60,204 nucleotides of DNA from Candidatus Nitrosopumilus sp. (GCA_028351415.1 JAOMJV010000004.1:1-60204); one strand, 5' to 3'. Shown: positions 37,856 to 47,551, counted from the stretch's first letter. Translations and numbers: made by a program. Notes: a model not told the origin generated them from the sequence alone.

Positions 37856-39601
37856 ATGGAACAAGAATCAGATGACGTTTCAAAAATACACGATAGATTT
37901 TCTCTTACTTTAGTAAATCCAGGATCCAAGTATTTTTCACTGGTGGGTTCATTAGTTGTAGGGATAGTGATTGTACTTGCAACGTATTTTGGATATCTTA
38001 ACTTAGAGTTCAATGAATTTTGGTACAGGATACCAATGGTATTAGGAATAATGGCTGCAATGCAATTACTAGATATAAAATTTGCAAAGAAAAAAGAATA
38101 TTCAAAATCACTGCATTCATCACTTTTTGGAAACATGCTTTGGGTAGTTACAATTCTAATGGGAATACTAGCAAGCGTAGTATTATCAAAAGACACATCA
38201 CTGTTTTTCATTACATTTGGAATGATACTTTTTGCAAGTTTTAGAATTGGCCTATACACAACAACATTGGGGGCAAGTCTGAAAAAAGCATGGGCAATTG
38301 CATTCATTCAACCACTAGCAATGTTTTTGGTATTGATTCCACAAGAATCATGGATTCCAATGCTGACTAACCCAATTGCGTTAGGGTATGGATTTACATT
38401 TTTAATTATTGCAACTGCATGGTCAGCAGTAACAGACAGAGCAGGAAGACCAGGAATGAAAAGTACACATAAAACTATTCAAGCATATCTTGCTTCACAG
38501 GGTAACGATGTTAGTGATGCTGAAGAACTGATGGGAGAACATGCAACTGAAACTAAAGTTGCAACATTTCAAATAAAATTATCGTCACAGGATGGAACTA
38601 AAGAATTTAGAATGGTATTACCTGAAATACATCCAGGACCATATCACCCAGTAGGAGGCAGCAACATCCCATACCTAATTTACAAAAATTTATCATCATC
38701 TGCAATGGTAATGCACAGCATATCAGATCATGCGTTAAATCTACCATCAAGAAATGAGGTAGATAATTATCTAAATAACTTGCAAAATTTTGACATAAAA
38801 GAAGAAGGCATGAAATGCACAGAACCGGTTGTGGTTCAAATTAACAAAGCAAGAGTTACAGGGATACTTTTTGGAAATAATCCACTATTGTTACTATCGT
38901 TATCACCATACGGAATGGAAGATATCCCTAATTACATAAAAAAAGAAATCGAGCAGTATGGGAATAATAGGAATTATACAAAAATAATGACTGTTGATTG
39001 CCACAATGCAATGGGTGAAGAAATTTCAAAAGAAGATGGAGAAGACATGTTAAAAGCTGCTAAATCATGTTTGGATTCATTAATTACAAAAGATAGTTTC
39101 CCAATAGAGTTTGGATATGCAAATACAGAAGAGATGGATGTATGGGCAGAAGATATAGGAATGGGAGGATTAGGAATTACATGTCTAAAAATTAACAATA
39201 AAAAATATTTTCTAGGATGGGCAGATGCCAACAACATGGAAAATGGAGTTAGAGAGAAAATCATAGATAACTTTTCAAATAACGGAAAAAATTTATTAGA
39301 AATCTGTACGTCAGATACACATTATGCAGCAGTTAAAGCAAGAAACAGAAATGGATACTATCAATTAGGATTGATTACAAGTTCAGATAAAATTTCAAAA
39401 TGGTTTAGTGAAATTGCAGAAAATTCACAATCAAACATCACACCAGCAAAATATGAAATTTTAGAAAATGAAACCAAAGTCAAAGTTATGGGTAAGAGCA
39501 TCTATGAAGATTATTCAAAAGCTTTAGACAATTCATTAAAAATTACTAAAATTTTTGTAATTGCCAGCCTAGGATTATTCATAACTAGTCTGTTTCTATA
39601 G
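37856..39601 (+). CDS. DUF2070 family membrane protein
   Basis: N-terminal multi-TM; MVLPEIHPGPYHPVGGSNIPYLIYKNL, TVDCHNAMGEE, TSDTHYAAVKARNRNGYYQLG. Confidence 0.8.
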   Translation: MEQESDDVSKIHDRFSLTLVNPGSKYFSLVGSLVVGIVIVLATYFGYLNLEFNEFWYRIPMVLGIMAAMQLLDIKFAKKKEYSKSLHSSLFGNMLWVVTILMGILASVVLSKDTSLFFITFGMILFASFRIGLYTTTLGASLKKAWAIAFIQPLAMFLVLIPQESWIPMLTNPIALGYGFTFLIIATAWSAVTDRAGRPGMKSTHKTIQAYLASQGNDVSDAEELMGEHATETKVATFQIKLSSQDGTKEFRMVLPEIHPGPYHPVGGSNIPYLIYKNLSSSAMVMHSISDHALNLPSRNEVDNYLNNLQNFDIKEEGMKCTEPVVVQINKARVTGILFGNNPLLLLSLSPYGMEDIPNYIKKEIEQYGNNRNYTKIMTVDCHNAMGEEISKEDGEDMLKAAKSCLDSLITKDSFPIEFGYANTEEMDVWAEDIGMGGLGITCLKINNKKYFLGWADANNMENGVREKIIDNFSNNGKNLLEICTSDTHYAAVKARNRNGYYQLGLITSSDKISKWFSEIAENSQSNITPAKYEILENETKVKVMGKSIYEDYSKALDNSLKITKIFVIASLGLFITSLFL

Positions 39602-40220
39602 TTTTCATTTGATCAACATTACCATAAAATTCATCAATAAATGAAGAAAATTGAAAAATAGGCACAATTGGAACTCTATCAACAAAGTCAATCTTATCTT
39701 GATGCAAAGTAACAATTACAGGTACAGCCGTAGATCCAGGAGTTTTAGCAACATATTGTTTGGTTCTTTCAATTTGTTTTTGAACAGCAGATGACAAAGA
39801 TGATTGACTATATGTTTTCCAATGCTTGCAATCAATCAATATTGCGATACCTAAACGAATTCCAACAACATCAATTTCCATTCTAGGTTTTGTTAGCATT
39901 AAATTTTTAATCACGGCAAAATTTTTTGAAGATAAAATTTCAGCAGTTAAACCTTCAAAATCCCTCCAATCCAATGCGATTGAAATTTCATCTAAAGGTA
40001 ATCCATTCTGGAGGAAAGAGATGGCAATTTTTAATTTATCTCCAGCTTCAAAATGATAGAAATTATCAGTTAGTGTTCCAATTCCATTGTCAATAAAATT
40101 ATTTAAAATATTTTCAGAGTCATCCATATTAATTTCAGTAACAGTAGAAAAATCCTTGACAGACACACCGCCTTGAATTATTCCATTTAAACTAGCAATC
40201 ATTTTTGGATAAATTTTCAA
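39585..40220 (-). CDS. PD-(D/E)XK-type restriction-endonuclease-like protein
   Basis: Region WRDFEGLTAEILSSKNFAVIKNLMLTKPRMEIDVVGIRLGIAILIDCKHWK fits a Mrr-like nuclease core; 17-bp convergent overlap. Confidence 0.7.
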   Translation of the reverse strand: MKIYPKMIASLNGIIQGGVSVKDFSTVTEINMDDSENILNNFIDNGIGTLTDNFYHFEAGDKLKIAISFLQNGLPLDEISIALDWRDFEGLTAEILSSKNFAVIKNLMLTKPRMEIDVVGIRLGIAILIDCKHWKTYSQSSLSSAVQKQIERTKQYVAKTPGSTAVPVIVTLHQDKIDFVDRVPIVPIFQFSSFIDEFYGNVDQMKTIETD

Positions 40221-40319
40221 TTATGATTTTTGCATAATACCTGAAATATAGGTTTTAGGTAATTAGAATATCAAAAAATTAGGATATAGGTTTTATTAGA
40301 AGTATTTGGAAACAACGGT

Positions 40320-42791
40320 ATGAAAAAAATGCTAGTAATCATACTAGCTCTTTCAATCACAATAATAACACATAATGAAGTATTTGCAGAAAAAAATACT
40401 TTTGTAGATTCAATAAAATTTATTCAGTATTTAGATGAAAATACAGCATTAGAAGAAGTAAGAAATGGTAATCTTGACATGTATTATTACAGAATTTCAT
40501 CAGATAGATTAGAAAGTAATCAATCAAGGGAAGGGTTGAAAGTTTTTGATTCCACGGGAGGATCATATAGTCTACTAGTGAATCCAGCAGAATCAGAAAA
40601 ATTCAATCCATTTTCAAGCAAAGATGCCAGATTTGCCTTGAACTATTTAGTAGATAGAAAAATGATTGTTAATGAATTGATGGGAGGCTATGGATCTCCA
40701 ATTATATCATATTATGGGCCAACTGATCCAGAATATCTTACAATAATAAAACAATTAGAGTCATTCAATTTTAAATATAATCCAACATTATCTGAAGAGA
40801 TTATTTCAAAGTCATTGATAGAAAAAGGCGCAGTAAAAATGAATAACAAATGGAAAATGGAAAATAATGAAATTGAAATAATAATTTTTATTCGAAGTGA
40901 TGATCCAGTTAGAAAATCAATAGGAGAGATATTGTCAGCTGAATTAGAAAATATGGGATTTACAGTAAAAAAAGAGTATGGTGATTTGAATAAAGCATTT
41001 GTTGTAGTCTATGGATCAAATCCAGCAGATTCAAAATGGAACATATACACAGAAGGATGGGGACGTTCTGCATTTGTAAAATATGATTCAATAGGATTAA
41101 GCCAAATGTATTCACCATGGTTTTCAAATATGCCAGGTTTTAACGATCCAGCATATTGGAATTATGAAAATAAAAAACTAGATAATTTAACTCAAGAAAT
41201 ATACAAAGGAAGTTTTGAAACAGTAGAAAAAAGAACACAATTAATTCAAGAAGCAGTAGTAGAAGGGATTAATGAGTCAGTAAGAATTTTCCTAGCAAGT
41301 AAAGTTGATCAATATGTTGTAAATCAAAATGTGGAAGGAGTGATTAATGATTTAGGAGCTGGCGTTCCAAGCAGATTTACTCCAATTAATGCAAAAAATA
41401 GTGATAATGAATTGGTAATTGCTGTAAAGCAAATTTATCAAGGAGCATGGAATCCAGTGATGGGTTTAACAGATACATACAGTAGACAAATCTGGGGAAT
41501 AATTTCAGACCCCATAACATTCAAGCATCCATTTACAGGAGAAACATTTCCAGTTAGAGCACAGTGGGAAGTTGAAACATTAGGATTAAAAGAAAAAATC
41601 AAAGTTCCAATTGAGGCTAAAATGTGGGATCCAGTATCACAAAAATGGGACAATGTTCCAATAAACACACTTGCAACAAGTAAAGTTACATTTGATTTTA
41701 AATTTAGTAATTGGCATAATGGGCAGTCAATGGATATGAATGATATTTTACATTCATTGTATTTTACAATTGAATGGGGAACACAAAATGATGAGAATGA
41801 TAAAACATTTGATACAGAGTTTACACCAAGAGCAGCACAGAGTATTGAAACAATTAAAGGAATAAATCAAATTGATAGCGATACAGTTGAAGTCTATGTA
41901 GATTATTGGCATTTTGATGAAAATGAGATTGCGGAATGGGCCGCTTTATGGAGTCCAATCCCATGGGAAATAACATCATCTATGGAAAAAGCAGTAACAG
42001 ATGGAAAGGTATCATTTTCAAGATCAGGAGCTACAGCTAAAAGTGTTAATTGGTTATCATTAATTGTTCCAAAAGATGCAGAAATAATTAAAGAAAATCT
42101 GCAAGAATATAAAAATAAAGGATTCATTCCAAATTCATTAAAACAAAATGAAAACACGGGGCAATATTATGAAAATAGATATGATTCATCAATTGAATGG
42201 ATTGAAAAAAACAATCACGCAGTAATTAGTAATGGTCCATTTTATTTAGAATCGTATTCTCCAGAATCAAGGACAATCATAGTAAAAACATTTGAGGATG
42301 AATCATATCCATTTAAAATTGGAAAATGGTCAGAGTTTGAGAACGCACAATTTCCAATTATTAAAAAAATTGAGATGGATAAAATAATTCAATATGGCGA
42401 AAAAGAAGATATTTTAATTGAAACAGAGAACACAGATTCAATATTATATTTTTTAACTGATACTAAAGGAAAAATTCAAGCCTCAGAAAAATTAAATGTT
42501 AAAGAAAATAAAATTACCATAAAAATAACATCAGAGATAACAAAAAAATTACAACCAGGGGCAAACAGTATCAAAGTATTTGCAATTTCAAATTCAGTTT
42601 TAAAACCAGATTTCTATGAATCAAGTTTTCTAGTTAGTAAAAATAACTCGGAATTACCAAGTGCAACGGTAAACACATCAAACATTGAAAATGAAGAAGA
42701 TCATAACGTGTGGATTATTCCAATTATACTAACCATAACAGTCATAGTAGTTATTGCATACGTAAAAATAAAATATCAAAGTAAACCGTAA
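40320..42791 (+). CDS. ABC transporter substrate-binding protein family 5 (peptide/solute), membrane-anchored
   Basis: Signal peptide; internal KDARFALNYLVDRKMIVNELMGGYGSPI; C-terminal TM VWIIPIILTITVIVVIAYVKIK. Confidence 0.85.
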   Translation: MKKMLVIILALSITIITHNEVFAEKNTFVDSIKFIQYLDENTALEEVRNGNLDMYYYRISSDRLESNQSREGLKVFDSTGGSYSLLVNPAESEKFNPFSSKDARFALNYLVDRKMIVNELMGGYGSPIISYYGPTDPEYLTIIKQLESFNFKYNPTLSEEIISKSLIEKGAVKMNNKWKMENNEIEIIIFIRSDDPVRKSIGEILSAELENMGFTVKKEYGDLNKAFVVVYGSNPADSKWNIYTEGWGRSAFVKYDSIGLSQMYSPWFSNMPGFNDPAYWNYENKKLDNLTQEIYKGSFETVEKRTQLIQEAVVEGINESVRIFLASKVDQYVVNQNVEGVINDLGAGVPSRFTPINAKNSDNELVIAVKQIYQGAWNPVMGLTDTYSRQIWGIISDPITFKHPFTGETFPVRAQWEVETLGLKEKIKVPIEAKMWDPVSQKWDNVPINTLATSKVTFDFKFSNWHNGQSMDMNDILHSLYFTIEWGTQNDENDKTFDTEFTPRAAQSIETIKGINQIDSDTVEVYVDYWHFDENEIAEWAALWSPIPWEITSSMEKAVTDGKVSFSRSGATAKSVNWLSLIVPKDAEIIKENLQEYKNKGFIPNSLKQNENTGQYYENRYDSSIEWIEKNNHAVISNGPFYLESYSPESRTIIVKTFEDESYPFKIGKWSEFENAQFPIIKKIEMDKIIQYGEKEDILIETENTDSILYFLTDTKGKIQASEKLNVKENKITIKITSEITKKLQPGANSIKVFAISNSVLKPDFYESSFLVSKNNSELPSATVNTSNIENEEDHNVWIIPIILTITVIVVIAYVKIKYQSKP

Positions 42792-43276
42792 TCACTAAGA
42801 ATAGTTTTAATTTGTTCTTCATTTTCGGCCTTTGAATAATCATTTAAAAGATTTTGATTTAATTCATAAAAAGTATGACCCCACTTGAATTTATTTAGTA
42901 ATTCCAAACTTTGTTCTTTAAAACCAAGAATAAACAATGAACCAGATAGGGCTTCAGCAGTAGTTAATTTATTTAATTTAGAATAATTTACAGGATTTCC
43001 AGCAAACAATGGAGGTAATTTTCTTTTAATGCCATTAAATTTTTGAGAAAAAGCATGATCTGCATGATTCCAAGAACAATCAATTCCAATAATAGAATTA
43101 ATCACAGATTTATCTTTTGGAAGTAAAGTTTTTTCTGAAAACGGATCTAAAACTAATCCCCTTGAACCAATTTTTTTTATATTTTTGGCAAGACCAAACT
43201 TAACCATTTTTGCAGCAGTGCATTTTTTTGGATCGTCTTGATAAAACATTAAAACTTGTAATTTCAATTTAATCAA
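42776..43276 (-). CDS. tsr3: Ribosome biogenesis protein Tsr3 (DUF367-type, rRNA acp transferase)
   Basis: DPKKCTAAKMVKFGLA, LVLDPFSEKTLLPKD, GIDCSWNHADHAF, RKLPPLFAGNPVNYSKLNKLTTAEALSGSLFILG. Confidence 0.92.
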   Translation of the reverse strand: MIKLKLQVLMFYQDDPKKCTAAKMVKFGLAKNIKKIGSRGLVLDPFSEKTLLPKDKSVINSIIGIDCSWNHADHAFSQKFNGIKRKLPPLFAGNPVNYSKLNKLTTAEALSGSLFILGFKEQSLELLNKFKWGHTFYELNQNLLNDYSKAENEEQIKTILSDYGLL

Positions 43277-43301
43277 GTATTAATTTATCAGTATTTTGAA
43301 T

Positions 43302-45314
43302 TTACTCTAAAGTTTTGTAAGTAATCTTATAGTAAAGTCTTGAAATTTCATCAGTTTTAATCACTTCAACATTCCAAGTGGTGTTAGGAAGAAATTCATC
43401 AGAGGAGGTAGGAAGAATGCTAAATTTCTCTAAAAGGACATCAGGTCCACTGTATCTCACATTAAGATTCAATCCATCTACTTGAACGACATCAAATATT
43501 TGACCAGGTTTTCTTGTAGATTCACTAACCAAACACTCAACATCAGGTCCAATTATACAAATTCCAGACTCAGACATGACTTGTAAATTAACATCAGACT
43601 GACCACCTTTGTCAATAGTAATCATAGAGCCAGATAGAACTCTAGGTTTAACAGATTCATTTTCAATTATTTTTTCTTCAGTATTAATTGAAACTAAAGC
43701 ATCAGAAATGCGATTCATTTTTTCAATAATTGTCCTCACACTAAAAATATCAGATGGTTTTTCAGAAATAGAAGGGGCAGGATTACCAGTGGAATCGGTT
43801 TGAACATCAGAGTCTATTTCAGAAACAATAGAAAAAGATTGATTTGCAATAAGGCCGCCATAATTTGCCTTTACAACATAATCATCCTCAGAGAATACAA
43901 TAGGAGGTATTCTAGCAGTGATAGAAAAGTTACCAGAATCATCAGGAATAGCAGTTAATTTGAATTCTACAGTTTCCCCAGTATTACTAGAAGTTTCCTT
44001 AGTATGACCTGTAAACATTGGAGAAGTTCCATCAGAGGCTGAGAAATTAAAGTATACAACTTGATAGTATATGGTATTACCAGAATCAAAATTGGCAATA
44101 GTTCCAGATAAAGTCATAGAGTCATTAAGCAAATATTTAGATTTATCAATATTAAAAACTATAGAATCTGAAACAAGAAGTATAGATTCAGATTCATCAG
44201 CAGAATCTTCAACCACGTTAAAAGTGGTAGATTCAACATGATCACCATACTCAATGTCAACAGTGTAAATGCCATAAATTGGATTTACGGTTGTTAGAAA
44301 AATACTAGTTTGAAATTGTCCATCAGATGCAAATAAATTTCCACTAGTAACCAAATTACCAATAGAATCAGTAATAGTGAATTGTATACTTTCAAAAGGA
44401 ATAATTTCAGAAGTACTTCCAGTAATAGTGATTAATTGGCCTGGGAAATAATCAGAATTCTCAGTCATCACAGTTAGTGAGGAGTCACTTTCTTGTGTTT
44501 CTTCAATTATTTTAGATTCAACAGAGAAACTAGTGTTTGTAGTTACACCAGCATAATTTACAGATACAAAATAATTGCCCTCTTCAATACCCAATACTTG
44601 AACTAATTTCAAAGTAGTTTCATAGTTTAGATTAGAATCAGGGTATAATGAAACTGCTTGTTCATAATTAGGTCCTGAAATATTTATCAAAATGGGTTCA
44701 GCTTGAAAAGAAGGTTTTTCAACAAAAACTCTTTCTGAAACAGTTCCTTGAAGTACCGCAGCATCATCAAAATTGTATACAGGTTTATCAGATGAAAGGG
44801 TAATCACAATGTCTGAAGAAATACCATCTTCAGTCAATTTGCCATTAGAACTACCAGCTGTAGAAGATGTAAATTTCCATCCAGAAGAACCATCATAGGT
44901 TCGCTGCCAAGATTTAAAATCATTTGCAAGATCAAAAACTTCACGAGTTTTATCAATTAGCAATCCGTCACTATTTTTTAGTTCAATTAATTCAGCAGTG
45001 TCAGTAAACCAAACTTTTTGATTAACAAATGTTAAAAAATCTCCAGAAGAAATCACAGTCCCTTCAGGAATAGTTAATGTTTTTTTCAATACTGTAGTGG
45101 ATGCAATTTTCCAGCCACTCAAGTCAACATCGTTATCAGTAGGGTTGTAAAGCTCTACCCACTCAGAAATAGATTGAGAATCATCACCAGGAGGATTAGT
45201 ATCAACCTCATTAATCACAACATGATCAGTAATTGTTTGAGCATATGCAGGAGCAGAAATTCCGACAATCAGTACCAAAGATAATAAAATAATAACAGAG
45301 TATTTCATTTGCAT
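43302..45314 (-). CDS. Secreted lamin-tail-domain (LTD) protein with Ig-like/MG2-like repeats
   Basis: Signal peptide; DHVVINEVDTNPPGDDSQSISEWVELYNPTDNDVDLSGWKIAST (LTD); repeated beta-domains with VTITGSTSEI / GTVSERVFV-type motifs. Confidence 0.85.
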   Translation of the reverse strand: MQMKYSVIILLSLVLIVGISAPAYAQTITDHVVINEVDTNPPGDDSQSISEWVELYNPTDNDVDLSGWKIASTTVLKKTLTIPEGTVISSGDFLTFVNQKVWFTDTAELIELKNSDGLLIDKTREVFDLANDFKSWQRTYDGSSGWKFTSSTAGSSNGKLTEDGISSDIVITLSSDKPVYNFDDAAVLQGTVSERVFVEKPSFQAEPILINISGPNYEQAVSLYPDSNLNYETTLKLVQVLGIEEGNYFVSVNYAGVTTNTSFSVESKIIEETQESDSSLTVMTENSDYFPGQLITITGSTSEIIPFESIQFTITDSIGNLVTSGNLFASDGQFQTSIFLTTVNPIYGIYTVDIEYGDHVESTTFNVVEDSADESESILLVSDSIVFNIDKSKYLLNDSMTLSGTIANFDSGNTIYYQVVYFNFSASDGTSPMFTGHTKETSSNTGETVEFKLTAIPDDSGNFSITARIPPIVFSEDDYVVKANYGGLIANQSFSIVSEIDSDVQTDSTGNPAPSISEKPSDIFSVRTIIEKMNRISDALVSINTEEKIIENESVKPRVLSGSMITIDKGGQSDVNLQVMSESGICIIGPDVECLVSESTRKPGQIFDVVQVDGLNLNVRYSGPDVLLEKFSILPTSSDEFLPNTTWNVEVIKTDEISRLYYKITYKTLE

Positions 45315-45452
45315 TTCCTATATTTATTGAGAAAAGGACTCATTTTAAAATCAAATGGAGAAAAAGTTGAGCTATTTGTTAAAGTCAGAGAGATTAAAAT
45401 CATAAAAAATAAAGGAAATTAGTAGATATTAAGAAATACGTAGAACTTGTTA

Positions 45453-45692
45453 CTAAGATTCATCACAATTTGGGCATTTTTTATCAATAATTCTAGAACC
45501 ACACTCCATACATATGCCCTCACCCACATCTTGCTGGATTAGTTGGTTTTTCTTAGCAACAAAGATCTTGATTCCAAAAAACAATCCAAGTACAATAATT
45601 GCCGAATAAGCAATACCCAAAAATGGGCTTATCCCAAGCATTACCAGTATCAACCCAGCAATTAAAATAATATCACGTCGTTCAAATTTCAA
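45453..45692 (-). CDS. Small membrane protein with C-terminal zinc ribbon
   Basis: TM segments IILIAGLILVMLGISPFLGIAYSAIIVLGLFFGI; CMECGSRIIDKKCPNC. Confidence 0.7.
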   Translation of the reverse strand: MKFERRDIILIAGLILVMLGISPFLGIAYSAIIVLGLFFGIKIFVAKKNQLIQQDVGEGICMECGSRIIDKKCPNCDES

Positions 45693-45727
45693 TAAAAATA
45701 AGTTAAATCAAATTCATAAAAACATGC

Positions 45728-45790
45728 CGAGCTCAGTATTAGTAGTATATTTCATTCAAAATCAATTCTCTAACTCATCCTCATTGCTCG
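45728..45790 (-). ncRNA. Candidate C/D-box sRNA
   Basis: Minus strand CGAGC-AATGAGGATGAG...TTGATTTTGAATGAAATATACTACTAATA-CTGA-GCTCG: terminal stem CGAGC/GCTCG, C-box-like ATGAGGA or AGGATGA, D box CTGA, internal TTGA/TGAATGA as D'/C'. Confidence 0.45.
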
Positions 45791-45834
45791 ACAATAAGGG
45801 TATCAAATAATTTGATAATAAGATAATGGTTAAG

Positions 45835-45908
45835 TGGGACCGGCGAAATTTGAATTCGCGACCTCTGCGTCCCAAACGCAGAATCATACCAAGCTAGACC
45901 ACGATCCC
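45835..45908 (-). tRNA. tRNA-Pro (UGG anticodon)
   Basis: Minus strand GGGATCGTGGTCTAGCTTGGTATGATTCTGCGTTTGGGACGCAGAGGTCGCGAATTCAAATTTCGCCGGTCCCA; acceptor GGGATCG/CGGTCCC, anticodon stem CTGCG/CGCAG, anticodon TGG, T loop TTCAAAT. Confidence 0.96.
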
Positions 45909-45971
45909 AGCGAAATACGAAAACGCCCCAATTTAAGCTTCACAGATAATAATTTTAAAGGCAGATATAGG

Positions 45972-46892
45972 ATGAAAATTATGCCATTGGAAGATTATAT
46001 CAAAGCAGGAAAAATTGCAGCAGAAATTAGAGAAATGGTAAGGGTCAAAGACTGGATAGGGAAAACAGTGTATGAAATTTGCGAAGAGGTTGAAAATGAA
46101 ATTATGAAAAGAGGTGCAAAGTGTGCATTTCCAGTAAATGCCAGCATTAATGAAATTGCAGCACACTATACAGCAGAGCCAAATGATCCAATTGTAATCA
46201 AAGATACAGATTTAGTAAAAATTGATCTAGGCGCACAAATCAACGGATACATTGCAGATACGGCAGTAACGGTTTGCTATGATCCGCAGTTTGATGGATT
46301 AGTTCAAGCAGCAGAAGAGGCATTAGGAAATGCAATGTCCATGATAAAAACAGGTGTAAAAGCAAGCGATATTGGAAGAACAATAGAATCCACAATTAAA
46401 CAAAAAGGATTCAAACCAATTGCAAATCTTAGTGGGCATTCATTAGAACAATATACAATTCATGCAGGAAGATCAATTCCAAACATTTGGTCAATTGGCG
46501 GATTTTCACTTTCAGAGAATACAGCTTATGCATGCGAACCATTTGTTACAACAGAACAAGGAGGAGGGTTTGTAAGAAATGGAACAATAAAAAATATTTT
46601 TGCCATAAATTCAAGAAAGAAAACAAAGAACGATGAAGCAGATAAATTATTAGATTTTATTTGGGAAAATTTCAACATGTTGCCATTCGCATTAAGATGG
46701 ATTACAAAAAAATGGGAAGAAAAAGAAGCTAGGGAATTATTAGATATTTTAATAAAGAAAAAAGCAGTACAAGCATATCCAATACTAATAGAGGTAAATG
46801 AACAAAGAGTGGCTCAGGCTGAACACACATTCATCCCAATGGAAAGCGGAGTTACTGTAACAACTAAAGCAATAACACAAAAAAATGAGTGA
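45972..46892 (+). CDS. map: Methionine aminopeptidase type II
   Basis: MKIMPLEDYIKAGKIAAEIREMV, AFPVNASINEIAAHYTAEPNDP, VKIDLGAQINGYIADTAVTV, LSGHSLEQYTIHAGRSIP, EPFVTTEQGGG. ORF-track start at 45834 lies in the tRNA; the true start is probably 45972 or 45981. Confidence 0.93.
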   Translation: MKIMPLEDYIKAGKIAAEIREMVRVKDWIGKTVYEICEEVENEIMKRGAKCAFPVNASINEIAAHYTAEPNDPIVIKDTDLVKIDLGAQINGYIADTAVTVCYDPQFDGLVQAAEEALGNAMSMIKTGVKASDIGRTIESTIKQKGFKPIANLSGHSLEQYTIHAGRSIPNIWSIGGFSLSENTAYACEPFVTTEQGGGFVRNGTIKNIFAINSRKKTKNDEADKLLDFIWENFNMLPFALRWITKKWEEKEARELLDILIKKKAVQAYPILIEVNEQRVAQAEHTFIPMESGVTVTTKAITQKNE

Positions 46893-46998
46893 AGAGATTA
46901 GAACGTGCCCAAAATGCGGTAACTTGATGTTTAAAGAGCAAGGTGAAACAGTTTCATGGTTTTGTCCAACATGCAATCTTAAATTTAGAACAAAGTGA
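46885..46998 (+). CDS. Micro zinc-ribbon protein, 37 aa
   Basis: ATG overlaps map stop by 8 bp: MSEEIRTCPKCGNLMFKEQGETVSWFCPTCNLKFRTK; CPKC/CPTC. Below ORF-track cutoff. Confidence 0.75.
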   Translation: MSEEIRTCPKCGNLMFKEQGETVSWFCPTCNLKFRTK

Positions 46999-47551
46999 TT
47001 TTTCTTTGATCATATTGATCAAGAACCAGATTCAACGAGGTTTCAGCCTCAAATAAATTAGGAATTTTGGATTTATTTTTTACAATTCCAGATTTAATTG
47101 CACCAAGGTATTTGATTTTATATTTAACTTGAATAATTTTTTCTTTTTTGGTTAATTCAGAATTTTTTAAATCAGAAATATTTGCCAAAATATCAGCAAA
47201 TTTGACAACTTTTGCTTGCCAAGAAGAAGCAGATAGTTGTAATAGATAATTTTTTTCCTGTTGATTTTTAGGTAAACGAGTTTCTTTTGTTAAATCAGAT
47301 ACAATTTGTGCAATTTTTTTACCAAAAGATTTTGAAATATCGTCAAAATCAGATGAAGTGTCCTCTATAGAATCATGTAGCCATCCAGCACATAAAATAG
47401 ATTCATCCTCAATTCCCATCATTTCAAGATTATTCACTACATCGCGTAAATGATACCAGTAAGGAGTTTTGTTATTTTTACGATATTGTCCTTTGTGTTG
47501 TTTTATAGCATATTGTTTAGATAGATTTATTTTATTTTTCATATCCAACAT
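46985..47551 (-). CDS. HD-domain protein, MESH1/SpoT-hydrolase-like
   Basis: YAIKQHKGQYRKNNKTPYWYHLRDVVNNL, CAGWLHDSIEDTSSDFDDISKSFGKKIAQIVSDLTKE. Confidence 0.85.
   Translation of the reverse strand: MLDMKNKINLSKQYAIKQHKGQYRKNNKTPYWYHLRDVVNNLEMMGIEDESILCAGWLHDSIEDTSSDFDDISKSFGKKIAQIVSDLTKETRLPKNQQEKNYLLQLSASSWQAKVVKFADILANISDLKNSELTKKEKIIQVKYKIKYLGAIKSGIVKNKSKIPNLFEAETSLNLVLDQYDQRKITLF

Noticed and set aside
39585-40220. Restriction endonuclease-like gene as part of a defence island
   Set aside because: No methyltransferase, specificity subunit or other defence genes nearby; neighbours are housekeeping.
43302-45314. Lamin-tail protein as an archaeosortase (PEFG-CTERM) substrate
   Set aside because: C-terminus ends ...RLYYKITYKTLE with no PEFG-like motif, TM or basic tail.
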